Shown: one piece after another, positions 7,882-16,706 of the stretch
Numbering within the stretch: position 1 is the stretch's first letter
How the letters are laid out: the number at the start of each line of letters is the position of its first letter
Assembly: GCF_015708085.1 (NCBI RefSeq)
Contig: NZ_JADNYM010000005.1
Location: forward strand, 62,001-126,000
Origin: Arthrobacter terrae
GTDB taxonomy: Bacteria > Actinomycetota > Actinomycetes > Actinomycetales > Micrococcaceae
Direction of reading: 5' to 3'
Length of the DNA: 64,000 nt
The notes under the pieces: model-generated
The model's input: only the letters and a program-made list of their open reading frames with translations
Told to the model about the DNA's origin: nothing
Databases searched by the model: none
Made by a program: the position numbers and the translations under genes

Positions 7882-10800
7882 TCAGACGAGGACGGCCATC
7901 TCTGCTTCCTGCCGGCGGCGGATGTCCTCCGAGTTGGTGGACGCCATGGCCAGGAACGTCGGCGGCAGGACCACCTCGACCGGGACGGCCCGGCCGGTCA
8001 GGTCCGCATAAATGCCGATCGCACCCCTGATGACCTTGTCGGTGCGTGGATCCCGCAGAGCCTTCATTGAGTTCCTGTTCGGGGCGATCGATTCGCCTTC
8101 ACCGACATTGGCCTTCGCCCGGATCCGGCCGATGCGTTCAGCAGTCGGTTCGAGGTTGAAGAGCCGGCAAGCGGCTTCGGCTTCGATGCGGTCCTCAATC
8201 GGCAGGATGAAACCACGGGAGATGTACCCGGTCAGCTCGGCTTTGAGTGCATCAGAGACGCGCTGGGTGTAAAGCACCGGGAGCACGCCCTGAGAGCGAG
8301 CCAGACGGCCCAGACGTTCAACCTCGGCCTTCCCTGCGCCAAGGAAGACCCACGCCTCATCAAGGTGGATGACCCCGCCGCGGCCGGTCAGGGCCATCGC
8401 GGAACCGAACACCATCATGCGGACCAGAGCCAGGCACACGCGCTGCATCAGAGGTGCACCCTCGATGGCGCCGGGTTCTGGAAGGTCCAGGTGGGAGTTG
8501 CCGACCTTGATCAGCGTGATGCCGTCGTAAATGTTCAGCGCCTGGGAGTTCGGGTTCATGCCGACACAGCCGCGGAACATCGGGGACGCTTCGGCGAGGT
8601 CAAGGATCGGCTGGACCATCCCCTGGGACGCTTTTCCGTGGCCGAGCGCAATCTTCAGTGCCTGGCCGATACAGTTGGCGCCGTTGGCGACTCCGTAGCG
8701 CAGCGCCGTGTAGATGGCGACCTCGTACTCGCCTTTCTTGTCGCCCCACGGGTTGATGCCACCGAGCATGGAGGCTGCCAGTTCGACACCCACATCGGGG
8801 CTCTTGGCGAAGCGGATCGGGTCGAAGATTCCGTCAGCGTGCTGCAGGTCATCGAGGGAGATGACCTGTCCTCCGGCGGCCAGGACCGTCGGTGAGTGAT
8901 CGGAACCAGTTTTCGGATCCACGATAACCTGCGGCGAACGATCTGAGCGTGGGGCAGGAATCTTATTCATTTGGGTGGCCAACCAAAGGAGCGCCTGGGT
9001 ATTTGAAGTCGGGACGTAATCGCCGCAAAGGTAGGTTGCGTCTGCATTGTCGACCTGGATGCAGCGTCCGGGCTCTGATTCGATCTTTTCCATGGAGACG
9101 ATGTACAGCCAATTGATCTTCTCGCCGTATCGCCCGCGAGTCTTCTCGAGCTTGCGGGGCAGCCGAAAAACCGGAAGTTCGGTGCGAAAGGTCACCCAAT
9201 GCAACGGAGCTGTCTCTGTGCGCGTAGTCGTCCCGTCCGCATTCGGTTTCGGCCACGTGTTCCGTCGTGTGATGAACGTGGCCTTGATGCCGAGAGACCG
9301 GACCAGATCGAGAATCTGCCCCATGAGTCCCTCTCGGTTCATCGCGATGACAATGTCCCCGCCCGGAAGGACTGTACCGTCGGTGTCCATAATGCCCTGA
9401 AGCAATGCAAGCCGCTGCTCGAAGGACGCGCGGAGGTAGCCGCTCGGGATGTGCTTGTCGTGGAGCACCCCGGCGTCGCGGAGCTTGGCCGTCAGACCGC
9501 GTGTGCCGAGCACATATTCCGGACGTGACAGGCGTGGGGTCGGGTCGAATTCGCGCAGCTGCTCGATCATGTAGGCCTGATCCGTGACGCCGTTGCTGTC
9601 CGTGCAGGAGGCAGCCGTACCCGAGGCTATCGTGCCTTCACCTGTAGTTCCGTCACCAAGCCAGGCCCCGAGCACGTACGGGTCAAGGGGCAGGTCCGCT
9701 GTCGGCAGTTCCAGTGGCTTGGTGAGCCGGATTGCGAAGCGGGGGTATCCCGCTGCCTTCGTCAGTCCGACCGCCAGCATCTCCCCGGTGCTCATCTTCC
9801 GCTCGCCATGCTTGGACGAGTCGCGGTGCGCATGCTGCTGGCTCACGCGGAGGTGGAGTGACTTCAACGCGATTTCGGTACTGTAAATCCGGGTCTTTCC
9901 CCCTTTAGACGTACCGTTCCGGTGGCCGGTGCACACATAGTGGAAAGGTGTGTCGACCATGTCCAGCGCTGCCCGAAGTCCCCAGGTGTTGTTCCAAGGA
10001 TTTTCGGTGACACCGGCGTCAAGGACAGCCATTATCTGGTTCAGGTCGCTCTCGTGTTCCGGCCCGAAATTGGGAAGCAGAGCCTCGAGATCGGAGAGGA
10101 ATACGCGCGAGCGGTCCCAGTGATTGTCCCGAATAGCCCTCTTTGGTTTGCTGCCACCCTGACGGTCGTAATCCGAGCTGACCATCCACTGATGCTCGAA
10201 GTCAGCATCAATGGTCTGCCCATCAGAAAGCGTGATGCGGTACAAATCAGGTGTCTCGTTGATATCCGAAACGAACGTTACCTTCGTCGGCTTGCCGTCG
10301 CGGCCAAGCACCTCCTGGCCGAGTTTGAGCTCGCCCATAGTCGTCCATCCTGACGGTGTCGGAATCCTGGTTGGCAACGACAAAAGCTTTCCACTACCCG
10401 TCCCACCCGCGACGAGCATCAGCGGAAGACCGTCGGCGGTGGACGCCGCGGTCGGTGAAACGTACGCCGGCTGCCGGTCACGTTCGGTGAAGCCGATCAG
10501 CGCACCGGTCTTGTCCCCCACGGTGGAGAGCGACTGGATTCCCGACGCGGCCACGTTCTGGGTCGGCATGTCGTGCAGGTTCGGGTTCGCGGTGACGTAG
10601 GAGCAGAGCATCATTTCGGCCAGGGCCTGGCGCTGGCGGAAGTTCATGATCCGCAGGTTCGCCGCCGAACCGGGGCCGGCCTGGGAGATGTCTTCAACTT
10701 CACCGTTGAACGCGACCAGCACGGAGCAGTCCACGAGCGTCGGTGAGCCTTCACGGGAGGCATAGACGGATTCCACGTTTTCGAGGGTGCTGACCATCTC

Positions 10801-11769
10801 CTCCTGTTCAGAGAGTTCCATCTTGTTCTGCTTCATGCGTTCGTTGATGTCGTCAAGGTAGCGTTTGCGCTGGCGGCGCAGCTCAGCACGGGTGATCTTG
10901 GCAGGTTCAATGCCGGCGCTGATGGAAATCGCGACGGCACCGTCTTCGACAAGCCCGGCCGCCCAGAGCGCCTCCGTGCTGGTCGGCTGGACGAAATCAA
11001 AGTCGAAGCCTTCCAGGGTGGCGATGGTCAGGACCCGGTGGTTGGGGATGACCGGCCACGAGTGGCAGTCTTCACGGCCGGCAGCGTCGGCCATGCGGAC
11101 CGCTTTGGCGTCCGCGAAAATGTGCAGGTGATCCGAATGCGGCAGATCCACGGTGTCCGGGAAATGTCCTTGGTTCCACCAGGAATTGGCGATGGCAATC
11201 TCCTGCGAAGACGGCACCGAGAGACCGCAGCGGGCCATGGCGGCATCGACTTTGGCCAGGTCGTTGTCGAAGTCGCTCAACGGCGTGCCGCCGACGACGA
11301 GCGTTTCAGTGAACGACTCGATGGCATGCCGGAGCCCGCCGTTGCCGCCGAGCTTTCCGGTGAGCTTGATCGCCAGCAGCAAGAGCCGCTTCTCCGTGAT
11401 CTGGTGCGGGAAGGATTCCTTCAAAAACCCGGCGATGGGATGCCCGGTTTCCGGGTTGTACATCTTCTCCATGTTCACCATCAGCATCTTCGTCTGCCGG
11501 TAATCCTTGCGGGCCATGGCGCGCCTATTGGAGGTTGTATGCGTCAATGCGGACAACTCGTCGTAGGCAGCCATCAAAGGCGTGAAAACATTGATGCGCT
11601 CTTCAATGGACCTGGCGTCCACAACCGGCTCGAGCGGGACTTTGCGGACCAGCCAGAAAGACCCGTCAACGCCGAGCATCCGGCCTCCCGGAAGCAGTGT
11701 GCGCATCATGGTGGGGACGGAGACGTCCATCAGGGGTTGTGCTGTGCTGGCTTTGGAGTTGCGTGCCAT
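7882..11769 (-). CDS. VirB4/TraE-type conjugation ATPase with an intein
   Basis: 1295 residues, of which 462 (residues 462-923) are an in-frame intein; the mature ATPase would be 833 residues. The extein has a VirB4-like N-terminal half, Walker A GGTGSGK at 455-461, and a Walker B with HLDEAWVF. VirB4 ATPases energise assembly and substrate transfer of type IV secretion/conjugation systems at the inner face of the membrane. The gene begins 2 bp after the stop of the TcpC-like gene and ends at a strong terminator. The intein sits exactly between the Lys and Thr of GK|T, so splicing is required to rebuild the nucleotide-binding site. No coupling protein or relaxase is seen in this window. Confidence 0.9.
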   Translation of the reverse strand: MARNSKASTAQPLMDVSVPTMMRTLLPGGRMLGVDGSFWLVRKVPLEPVVDARSIEERINVFTPLMAAYDELSALTHTTSNRRAMARKDYRQTKMLMVNMEKMYNPETGHPIAGFLKESFPHQITEKRLLLLAIKLTGKLGGNGGLRHAIESFTETLVVGGTPLSDFDNDLAKVDAAMARCGLSVPSSQEIAIANSWWNQGHFPDTVDLPHSDHLHIFADAKAVRMADAAGREDCHSWPVIPNHRVLTIATLEGFDFDFVQPTSTEALWAAGLVEDGAVAISISAGIEPAKITRAELRRQRKRYLDDINERMKQNKMELSEQEEMVSTLENVESVYASREGSPTLVDCSVLVAFNGEVEDISQAGPGSAANLRIMNFRQRQALAEMMLCSYVTANPNLHDMPTQNVAASGIQSLSTVGDKTGALIGFTERDRQPAYVSPTAASTADGLPLMLVAGGTGSGKLLSLPTRIPTPSGWTTMGELKLGQEVLGRDGKPTKVTFVSDINETPDLYRITLSDGQTIDADFEHQWMVSSDYDRQGGSKPKRAIRDNHWDRSRVFLSDLEALLPNFGPEHESDLNQIMAVLDAGVTENPWNNTWGLRAALDMVDTPFHYVCTGHRNGTSKGGKTRIYSTEIALKSLHLRVSQQHAHRDSSKHGERKMSTGEMLAVGLTKAAGYPRFAIRLTKPLELPTADLPLDPYVLGAWLGDGTTGEGTIASGTAASCTDSNGVTDQAYMIEQLREFDPTPRLSRPEYVLGTRGLTAKLRDAGVLHDKHIPSGYLRASFEQRLALLQGIMDTDGTVLPGGDIVIAMNREGLMGQILDLVRSLGIKATFITRRNTWPKPNADGTTTRTETAPLHWVTFRTELPVFRLPRKLEKTRGRYGEKINWLYIVSMEKIESEPGRCIQVDNADATYLCGDYVPTSNTQALLWLATQMNKIPAPRSDRSPQVIVDPKTGSDHSPTVLAAGGQVISLDDLQHADGIFDPIRFAKSPDVGVELAASMLGGINPWGDKKGEYEVAIYTALRYGVANGANCIGQALKIALGHGKASQGMVQPILDLAEASPMFRGCVGMNPNSQALNIYDGITLIKVGNSHLDLPEPGAIEGAPLMQRVCLALVRMMVFGSAMALTGRGGVIHLDEAWVFLGAGKAEVERLGRLARSQGVLPVLYTQRVSDALKAELTGYISRGFILPIEDRIEAEAACRLFNLEPTAERIGRIRAKANVGEGESIAPNRNSMKALRDPRTDKVIRGAIGIYADLTGRAVPVEVVLPPTFLAMASTNSEDIRRRQEAEMAVLV
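9001..10386 (-). other. Intein with LAGLIDADG endonuclease in VirB4 Walker A
   Basis: 462 residues starting LLSLPTRIPTPSGW and ending VPTSN before Thr+1. Residue 1 is Leu, not Cys or Ser. A Trp follows the block B histidine (EHQW), a Cys is in the block F position (RCIQV) and a Thr precedes the terminal SN. This Trp/Cys/Thr set with a non-nucleophilic first residue defines class 3 inteins. Two LAGLIDADG helices (LGAWLGDGTTGEG and LLQGIMDTDG) mark a homing endonuclease that appears intact. Confidence 0.85.
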
Positions 11770-11771
11770 GT

Positions 11772-12821
11772 CTACTTTCCTGCTGCCTTGGGGAGGGCCT
11801 GGTCGATGGTTCCGGAAGTGATCTTGCGTCCTTCGACGGCGTTCATATACGGCTTCAGGGTTTCGCCGGTACCGGCGCCGCCCCAGGCAACGATCTGCGG
11901 AGCCGCAGTGTCTGCCTTATCGATAAGCACGTCGTAGGTGACACGTGACGGGGTCTGGCTGTTGCCCATGTCCTGTCCCTCCCAGGTGACTCCGAAGGAA
12001 ACGCGTGCAATGACCTGGGACGGCTTGGCATCCTTAGCGGCCTCCGGAGGCAGCGGGCGGGCGGCGACGTCACCGATGGAGACACTCGTAGCGGCCACCT
12101 GGACCAGCGGGACATAGGAACGGTTGGCGTTGGTGTCGCCGACGGCGAGGCGCAGCGCATCCGGGTCCCCTGATGTGAAAGCTTTTGCCCAGGCGTTGGC
12201 GGCCTGCTCGACGGGGTCCAGTTTGGACGTTGGGACCAGGTCAGGCCACGCCTTCAGGTTCGGCCAGTTCTGCTTGTCGTCCGGTGCCCGAGGAATCAGG
12301 GTCGGGTCACCGATAACCTTGGCACCCCGGATCGGTGAATAGGCCACCTGCACCTGAGTGGTGAAGAGCGAACCGGACGGGCTGATCAGTGTCAGGTTGT
12401 TCAGCTGCAGCCCCTGAATTTCTTCGACGTCGCCTTTGTCGTTGGTTGTCGTCTTGGGTTCGGCCTGAACATCGGCGCCATCCCAGGACAGGATTCTGCC
12501 CCCTGGCATCGGCGAGGGTTGCTTGTTCAGCCAGTCCTGGACCGATTTCATCGCGGCCGCCTTGGTCGGGGAATCCAGCTGGTTGGCCTGAACAGGGGGT
12601 ACAACGGTTGGTTCGAGGAACTTCGGCAAGAAGGAGATAATGGCCAGCAGCGCCACCGGCAGGAGCACCACGCTGGAGACGACCCAGACCTTGTACAGCT
12701 TGATCCGCTTACCGGTCAGCTGCATCGACTCGACGTCGGCGCGAGGCAGCTCCTCGGCATCATGACCCCAAAAGTCGTCTGCCTGCTTATTGGTGGTGCG
12801 TTTGGCGTTGCGGGCCATCAT
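11772..12821 (-). CDS. TcpC/VirB8-like conjugal transfer membrane protein
   Basis: 349 residues. A cytoplasmic, charged N-terminus of about 45 residues precedes one transmembrane helix (about 46-66), followed by an extracytoplasmic region of mixed beta/alpha character with two probable NTF2-like halves. This layout matches TcpC/VirB8-type scaffold proteins of Gram-positive conjugation systems. It sits immediately upstream of VirB4 in the same operon. A second in-frame ATG follows the first. The family assignment rests on topology and gene order more than on motifs. Confidence 0.65.
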   Translation of the reverse strand: MMARNAKRTTNKQADDFWGHDAEELPRADVESMQLTGKRIKLYKVWVVSSVVLLPVALLAIISFLPKFLEPTVVPPVQANQLDSPTKAAAMKSVQDWLNKQPSPMPGGRILSWDGADVQAEPKTTTNDKGDVEEIQGLQLNNLTLISPSGSLFTTQVQVAYSPIRGAKVIGDPTLIPRAPDDKQNWPNLKAWPDLVPTSKLDPVEQAANAWAKAFTSGDPDALRLAVGDTNANRSYVPLVQVAATSVSIGDVAARPLPPEAAKDAKPSQVIARVSFGVTWEGQDMGNSQTPSRVTYDVLIDKADTAAPQIVAWGGAGTGETLKPYMNAVEGRKITSGTIDQALPKAAGK

Positions 12822-12842
12822 CGTCCTTCGTTGAAAAAGTTG

Positions 12843-13424
12843 TTAGGAGCGCTTGAGCAGTTCGGCCGAAGCGATCAGTTCCAGCCGGTTGTCCCCGGAG
12901 AGGTCGTTCACGGCTTTCGCGACAGCTATGCCGGCTTTGACGTCGGAGGCGGGCGGCGTTGGGGTGCCGACGGCCCCGAGGGCATGCAGCAGGGACCAGA
13001 TCGACTTCAGCCGGGTACGGCCCAACGCGGTAGCGGTGATACCCACGGACCACGGATCGTTTTTGATGGCGTGCTGGATTGTTTCGATATCGCCCAACGG
13101 GGAGGTGGAGGCCCGGCCGGCGACCATAATCGAGGTCACCAGTTCGATGACCTCATCGGAGGATCCAAGCTGGGCTGCAGCGAGGGAGCGAACAGTGGGT
13201 GAGGCTTCCTGGACTTCGATGGTCTTGCTGGCGACCCGGCGGTACAGTCCACGGGACGGTTTCGCGGACGCCTTTGCTTTGCCTGCACCCGTTCCCGCGT
13301 CGTCAGCCTCCAGGTCGCTGCTGAGTTCAGCGTCAATGGCCGCATCAGGGCTCAGGAGGTCCTCGTCGGACGGGCTGAAATCTGACGCCTGGTGGCTGTC
13401 AGTTTCGTACGGGGTTGTTGTCAC
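12843..13424 (-). CDS. Unknown first gene of the VirB4 operon
   Basis: 193 residues from a GTG preceded by AAGGAG. The first 60 residues are acidic and low in complexity; the rest is helical with no recognised motif. It lies 21 bp upstream of the TcpC-like gene. The TCTACGCATG motif lies about 80 bp upstream of the GTG, predicting a leader of roughly 70 nt. Probably an accessory transfer protein (context only). Confidence 0.6.
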   Translation of the reverse strand: MTTTPYETDSHQASDFSPSDEDLLSPDAAIDAELSSDLEADDAGTGAGKAKASAKPSRGLYRRVASKTIEVQEASPTVRSLAAAQLGSSDEVIELVTSIMVAGRASTSPLGDIETIQHAIKNDPWSVGITATALGRTRLKSIWSLLHALGAVGTPTPPASDVKAGIAVAKAVNDLSGDNRLELIASAELLKRS

Positions 13425-13504
13425 GGTTTTCGTGCTCCTTCAGGCGTGCGGTCCGCGGTGTTTGATGCCGGGGTCCAGCGGGTGCAGATGCGGTCACTTG
13501 GGAA

Positions 13505-13514
13505 CATGCGTAGA
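13505..13514 (-). promoter_or_regulatory. TCTACGCATG motif (class C)
   Basis: Copy of the class C element on the minus strand upstream of the VirB4 operon. Seven bases downstream the sequence is AGTGACC, consistent with a purine transcription start. Confidence 0.5.
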
Positions 13515-13535
13515 CAATCCGGTGACGGCCGTCCC

Positions 13536-13583
13536 GACCACACAGCCCCTGCCGCCGTTTAGGGTGACAGGGGCTGTGTGGTC
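13536..13583 (-). terminator. Perfect 16-bp inverted repeat, probable terminator
   Basis: The arm 13536-13551 is the exact reverse complement of 13568-13583, with a 16-nt loop. It lies directly beyond the stop of the 170-residue gene on the minus strand. The long perfect arms are striking, but a T run is missing. Confidence 0.65.
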
Positions 13584-13589
13584 GCTGCG

Positions 13590-14102
13590 TTAGCGCTTCA
13601 TCTTTTCCAAAGTGATGCGCTTGCCTTCTTCCGGGTCGAACTCCGGGTCAAGACCCAGGTCCTGGACGTGCTGGAGGATGCGGACCTTCTGGCCGTTTTT
13701 GGTCTCCTGCATTTCGATCCAGACGAGCACGCGGTGTCCGGTGAATTCGTTGCGGAGCCGGGACGCGAACGCCTTGGCTTCCTCGGAAGAGTCGGTGCGC
13801 TCGGTGCGGGCAACCTCGATGCCGTCCAGGGCGAACTTCGATTCGACCGTCTTGAAGGCGATGAAACCTCGGGTCGAGGAAGCTTCCTTCTGGACACCCA
13901 GGATGGTGCCGGTGAAGTTTTTGCAGTCGGCGAGCATCGCAATGGAGCGGGCGACGTCGGAGTTGTCGTTGAGCATCAGGGCCAGCGACTTGGCGTTGGT
14001 CTTGAGCTTGGCTTCCCAGTCGGACTGGTTGTCGCCGACGGGGCCGGTCATTGCGACGGCGCCGAGGATGATGTCATTGCGTTCTTTGGCGTCAAGGGCC
14101 AT
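13590..14102 (-). CDS. Unknown 170-residue protein downstream of Fe-S nuclease
   Basis: Begins MALDAKERNDIILGAVAM after GAAAGCAGGA. The central part (FTGTILGVQKEASSTRGFIAFKT) looks like beta strands, followed by a charged C-terminus. It is the second gene of an operon with the RecB/Cas4-like nuclease, 37 bp downstream of it, which suggests a nucleic-acid-related role such as a single-strand-binding or annealing partner. That is inference; I recognise no family. Confidence 0.6.
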   Translation of the reverse strand: MALDAKERNDIILGAVAMTGPVGDNQSDWEAKLKTNAKSLALMLNDNSDVARSIAMLADCKNFTGTILGVQKEASSTRGFIAFKTVESKFALDGIEVARTERTDSSEEAKAFASRLRNEFTGHRVLVWIEMQETKNGQKVRILQHVQDLGLDPEFDPEEGKRITLEKMKR

Positions 14103-14139
14103 GGGGTCCTGCTTTCAGTGGTGGTGCGGGAAGGTGTGG

Positions 14140-16017
14140 TTAGGCGAAAACGTCGGCGTCTGTGGCGAAGCTGTCCGGAAGGAAGTCCAGGTCATCGGCC
14201 AGGGCGGAAGTCTTGGTGGCCGTTTTACGGACGACACGACGGGGCTCCGCTGCGGGAGTTTCCACCGGGGTCTCGGCAGGCTCTGCCGGGGCTTCTGCGG
14301 GTTCTTCGGCCACGGGGACCGGTTCCGCCTTCTCAGCAGCCTTAGGGGCAGCCTTGGCAGCCTCCTTGGGCGCCGGTGCTGCGGCAGCCACAGCGACAGG
14401 GGCGGAGCCAGGAGTGACGTTGGCGAGGGCTTCCCACGGGGCGTCGGGGCGTTCCTCGCTGAACAAGTGCAAAGCGACGGCCGTGATGGACTTGCAGCGG
14501 CGGATCGCACCGGCAACCCAGGCGTCCCATGCTGCGGCATCTTCACCGAACGGCATCGGCAACGTAGCCAGGACTGTGCGGATAGCGCCGCGCATCCGGG
14601 AGTTGGCACCGTCGGAGGCGGAAGTGGAGCCGGTCCAATGCTCTTGGGCTTCAGCGATTATGTGCTGGAACGTGGAGGCGAGGGCCTTGACGTTTGTACC
14701 GCTGATGGGCAGCCCTGCGCGGTGGAGTGCCTCGACGGCGAGTTCTGCCGTGCCGAACAGGCCGATGGCTGCGTACGAGATCGGGTTCAGTTCACCTTCG
14801 ACGGTGTACGGCTCCCAGGGCTTGCCTTCGGTGATCTTTCTCGTCATTGCGTAGTCCTTGTCACTTGAAACGATCGGGTTCTCCCCGCTGCCATACATGT
14901 GTGCGGCAAGCTCTGAAGCCCTCTCCACTTCCGCCATCTCCTCATCCGGGATGCCGTAGCTGAACGGATCGGGCATGTAGAACGCCACGTCCTGGCCGTG
15001 GTGCGCCACAATGGTGTCCTCGGTGGAGGCCATCGGGGCAACGGATGCCCCAGGACGCAGGGCAGGAATGCCCAAGTGGGTTGCGGAGTGCATCTGGTCG
15101 GCGACCTTCTCAGAAACCGACTTGCCTTCCTCTTTTGCGACCGGGCACGCGTTGATCAGCGGGCACCAGCCGCACAAGGCCGAGACCTTGGTGGGGAACT
15201 CGCGGGTTTCCATGTAGCGGTTGTGACGCTTCCAGGAAAGCTCGAACGTCTTCAGTGTCTTGGACATCGCACCCTGGCTCAGGTCCACGTCCCGGGCCTC
15301 ACCGAACTTCGTGTACAGCACTGTGGCGCCGACCGGCATCTCCCCGGTCTTTTCTTTCAAGGCTGCCGCGTAGACGCGCAGCTGGTCCCCGTGGTCGTCG
15401 CCGTAGCGCAGGTGGAACTTAGTCGGTACTTTTCCCGTTTTGTAGTCCTCTGCCACAAGGCCCTCTTTGCCTCGCTTGTTGACACCGTAGCGGACCCGGT
15501 CGATGAAACCGTTGGTCGGGACGCCGTTGATAGTGAGCCCGTCGATCTGCAGTTCACGGGCGTAGACCTCGATGGTCTTCGGGTCCTCAATGACGAACAA
15601 TCCCTCGTAAGCGGTTTTGACGTCTTCGATCCAGCGCCGGCGGTTGATGCGGGTGAGCGCCCGTGCGCCGTCCGGCTCGGCCTCCGCGTCCGGCCACATG
15701 ACGTCAGCGTCCCGGATCGTCAAAGCCTCTGCCAGACGCAGCGTGCGTTCATTGCGTTCGTAGACTTCTTCGTCGAACAGGTCCTCCATGATGGAGTGGG
15801 CGCTGGTCCCGAGCGGGGCGGGAGCGAACGGGTCTTCGATCTCGTTGCGCAGCAGACGCTCCCCCACCCAGCGTGCGGCGCACGACTGCATGGATTTGGA
15901 GGTGGACGCCGAGAGTGCCTTGCGGCGGATCTTGCTGATGACGGCGGCATCGGTGACGACGAGTTTCTTACCGTCCCAGGCGAGCTTGTCGCGGAGCAGT
16001 GGCGTGGTCTGGTTCAT
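14140..16017 (-). CDS. RecB/Cas4-like PD-(D/E)XK nuclease with Fe-S cysteines
   Basis: 625 residues. The N-terminal 310 residues show a Cas4/RecB-type nuclease: STSKSMQSC (first cysteine), GTSAHSIMEDLF, GFIDRVR (catalytic Asp), VAEDYKTGK (catalytic Asp and Lys) and a C-terminal C-x2-C-x5-C group (CGWCPLINAC) that with the first Cys could hold a 4Fe-4S cluster. The middle is of unknown fold, and the last 100 residues are an Ala/Pro/Glu-rich linker ending in an acidic tail. Such nucleases process DNA ends for recombination. ATG 16017 is 7 bp after a GCATAG element. Confidence 0.8.
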   Translation of the reverse strand: MNQTTPLLRDKLAWDGKKLVVTDAAVISKIRRKALSASTSKSMQSCAARWVGERLLRNEIEDPFAPAPLGTSAHSIMEDLFDEEVYERNERTLRLAEALTIRDADVMWPDAEAEPDGARALTRINRRRWIEDVKTAYEGLFVIEDPKTIEVYARELQIDGLTINGVPTNGFIDRVRYGVNKRGKEGLVAEDYKTGKVPTKFHLRYGDDHGDQLRVYAAALKEKTGEMPVGATVLYTKFGEARDVDLSQGAMSKTLKTFELSWKRHNRYMETREFPTKVSALCGWCPLINACPVAKEEGKSVSEKVADQMHSATHLGIPALRPGASVAPMASTEDTIVAHHGQDVAFYMPDPFSYGIPDEEMAEVERASELAAHMYGSGENPIVSSDKDYAMTRKITEGKPWEPYTVEGELNPISYAAIGLFGTAELAVEALHRAGLPISGTNVKALASTFQHIIAEAQEHWTGSTSASDGANSRMRGAIRTVLATLPMPFGEDAAAWDAWVAGAIRRCKSITAVALHLFSEERPDAPWEALANVTPGSAPVAVAAAAPAPKEAAKAAPKAAEKAEPVPVAEEPAEAPAEPAETPVETPAAEPRRVVRKTATKTSALADDLDFLPDSFATDADVFA

Positions 16018-16024
16018 AAAATTT

Positions 16025-16030
16025 CTATGC
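16025..16030 (-). promoter_or_regulatory. GCATAG start-proximal motif (class B)
   Basis: On the minus strand GCATAG ends 7 bp before the nuclease ATG at 16017. Confidence 0.45.
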
Positions 16031-16086
16031 ACCAACCCGTGCCACGGGTGTCGTCTTTCGACATCAAAGCGGGGCCGCCGGCGCAA

Positions 16087-16650
16087 ATTCTCGCCCTACC
16101 GGCCGTTCCCACCAAACGACCGTCACCCTACCACTTGGTCGAGTGGGAAAATCCCCGGAACGGCGGGGAATATAGGGCCCCTACTACTACTACTCTACTT
16201 AAACGACCTTAAGAGATATATATATATAAGGGGCCCCTTGCTCTCTGCCCTTCAGCCCCTCCCCCTTATAGAGAGAGTACTTTTCTCTCCATATATATGT
16301 CCCTCCCCAGGTAGGTTTGGTCGAGTGAGGGTCCGGCACCCGGCAAAATCCGCGCCAGCACTAGGATGCAGGCCTGTTGTGTTGTGCGAGTGAGGTCCGT
16401 TTCACCCGTGATCGGACCGTTTTGGCGGTGGAGTGGCTTCAAAGGTGAGAGACCACAGATTTGGTTTCATGTGATAACCTGAGGAACGATACCGACCCCT
16501 AGAGACGAGGGTTATCACATGGCTCCCAAATATGGGGCCATTTTGCGTTTAAGGGTCTTTCTGTTGCGGCTTCGGCCCATTGCCGAAATGTCCGTGCGTA
16601 GCCAGTTGTCGCTTACAAAACCCTCATATCGAGCGTTTACCGTTCACGGA
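16087..16650. other. Non-coding control/origin-like region
   Basis: No convincing gene in about 560 bp. It holds three iteron-like direct repeats of TTGGTCGAGTGRGG (16135-16147, 16317-16330, and 16382-16395 with two mismatches), an AT-rich stretch with a TA run, a perfect AAGGGGCCCCTT palindrome (16228-16239), and a 12-bp inverted repeat CATGTGATAACC / GGTTATCACATG (16468-16479, 16510-16521). The primase-helicase gene converges on it from the other side. This is the best candidate in the window for a replication origin or a global control region. Inference. Confidence 0.5.
16468..16521. repeat. 12-bp inverted repeat around a 30-bp loop
   Basis: CATGTGATAACC at 16468-16479 and GGTTATCACATG at 16510-16521 are perfect reverse complements. 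The spacing suits looping by a dimeric regulator or an initiator site. Confidence 0.7.
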
Positions 16651-16691
16651 CATACAGAAAGCCCCGCCGTAATGACAGGGCTTTCTGTATG
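16651..16691 (-). terminator. Terminator of the primase-helicase gene
   Basis: CATACAGAAAGCCC (16651-16664) pairs perfectly with GGGCTTTCTGTATG (16678-16691), 15 bp beyond the minus-strand stop at 16707. Confidence 0.8.
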
Positions 16692-16706
16692 CGTCCAGCC
16701 GGGCGG

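Noticed and set aside
14885-14900. Minus-strand CCGCACACAT inside the Fe-S nuclease gene
   Set aside because: It encodes Ala-His-Met in frame, has no start codon 7 bp on and no gene begins there. Chance match.
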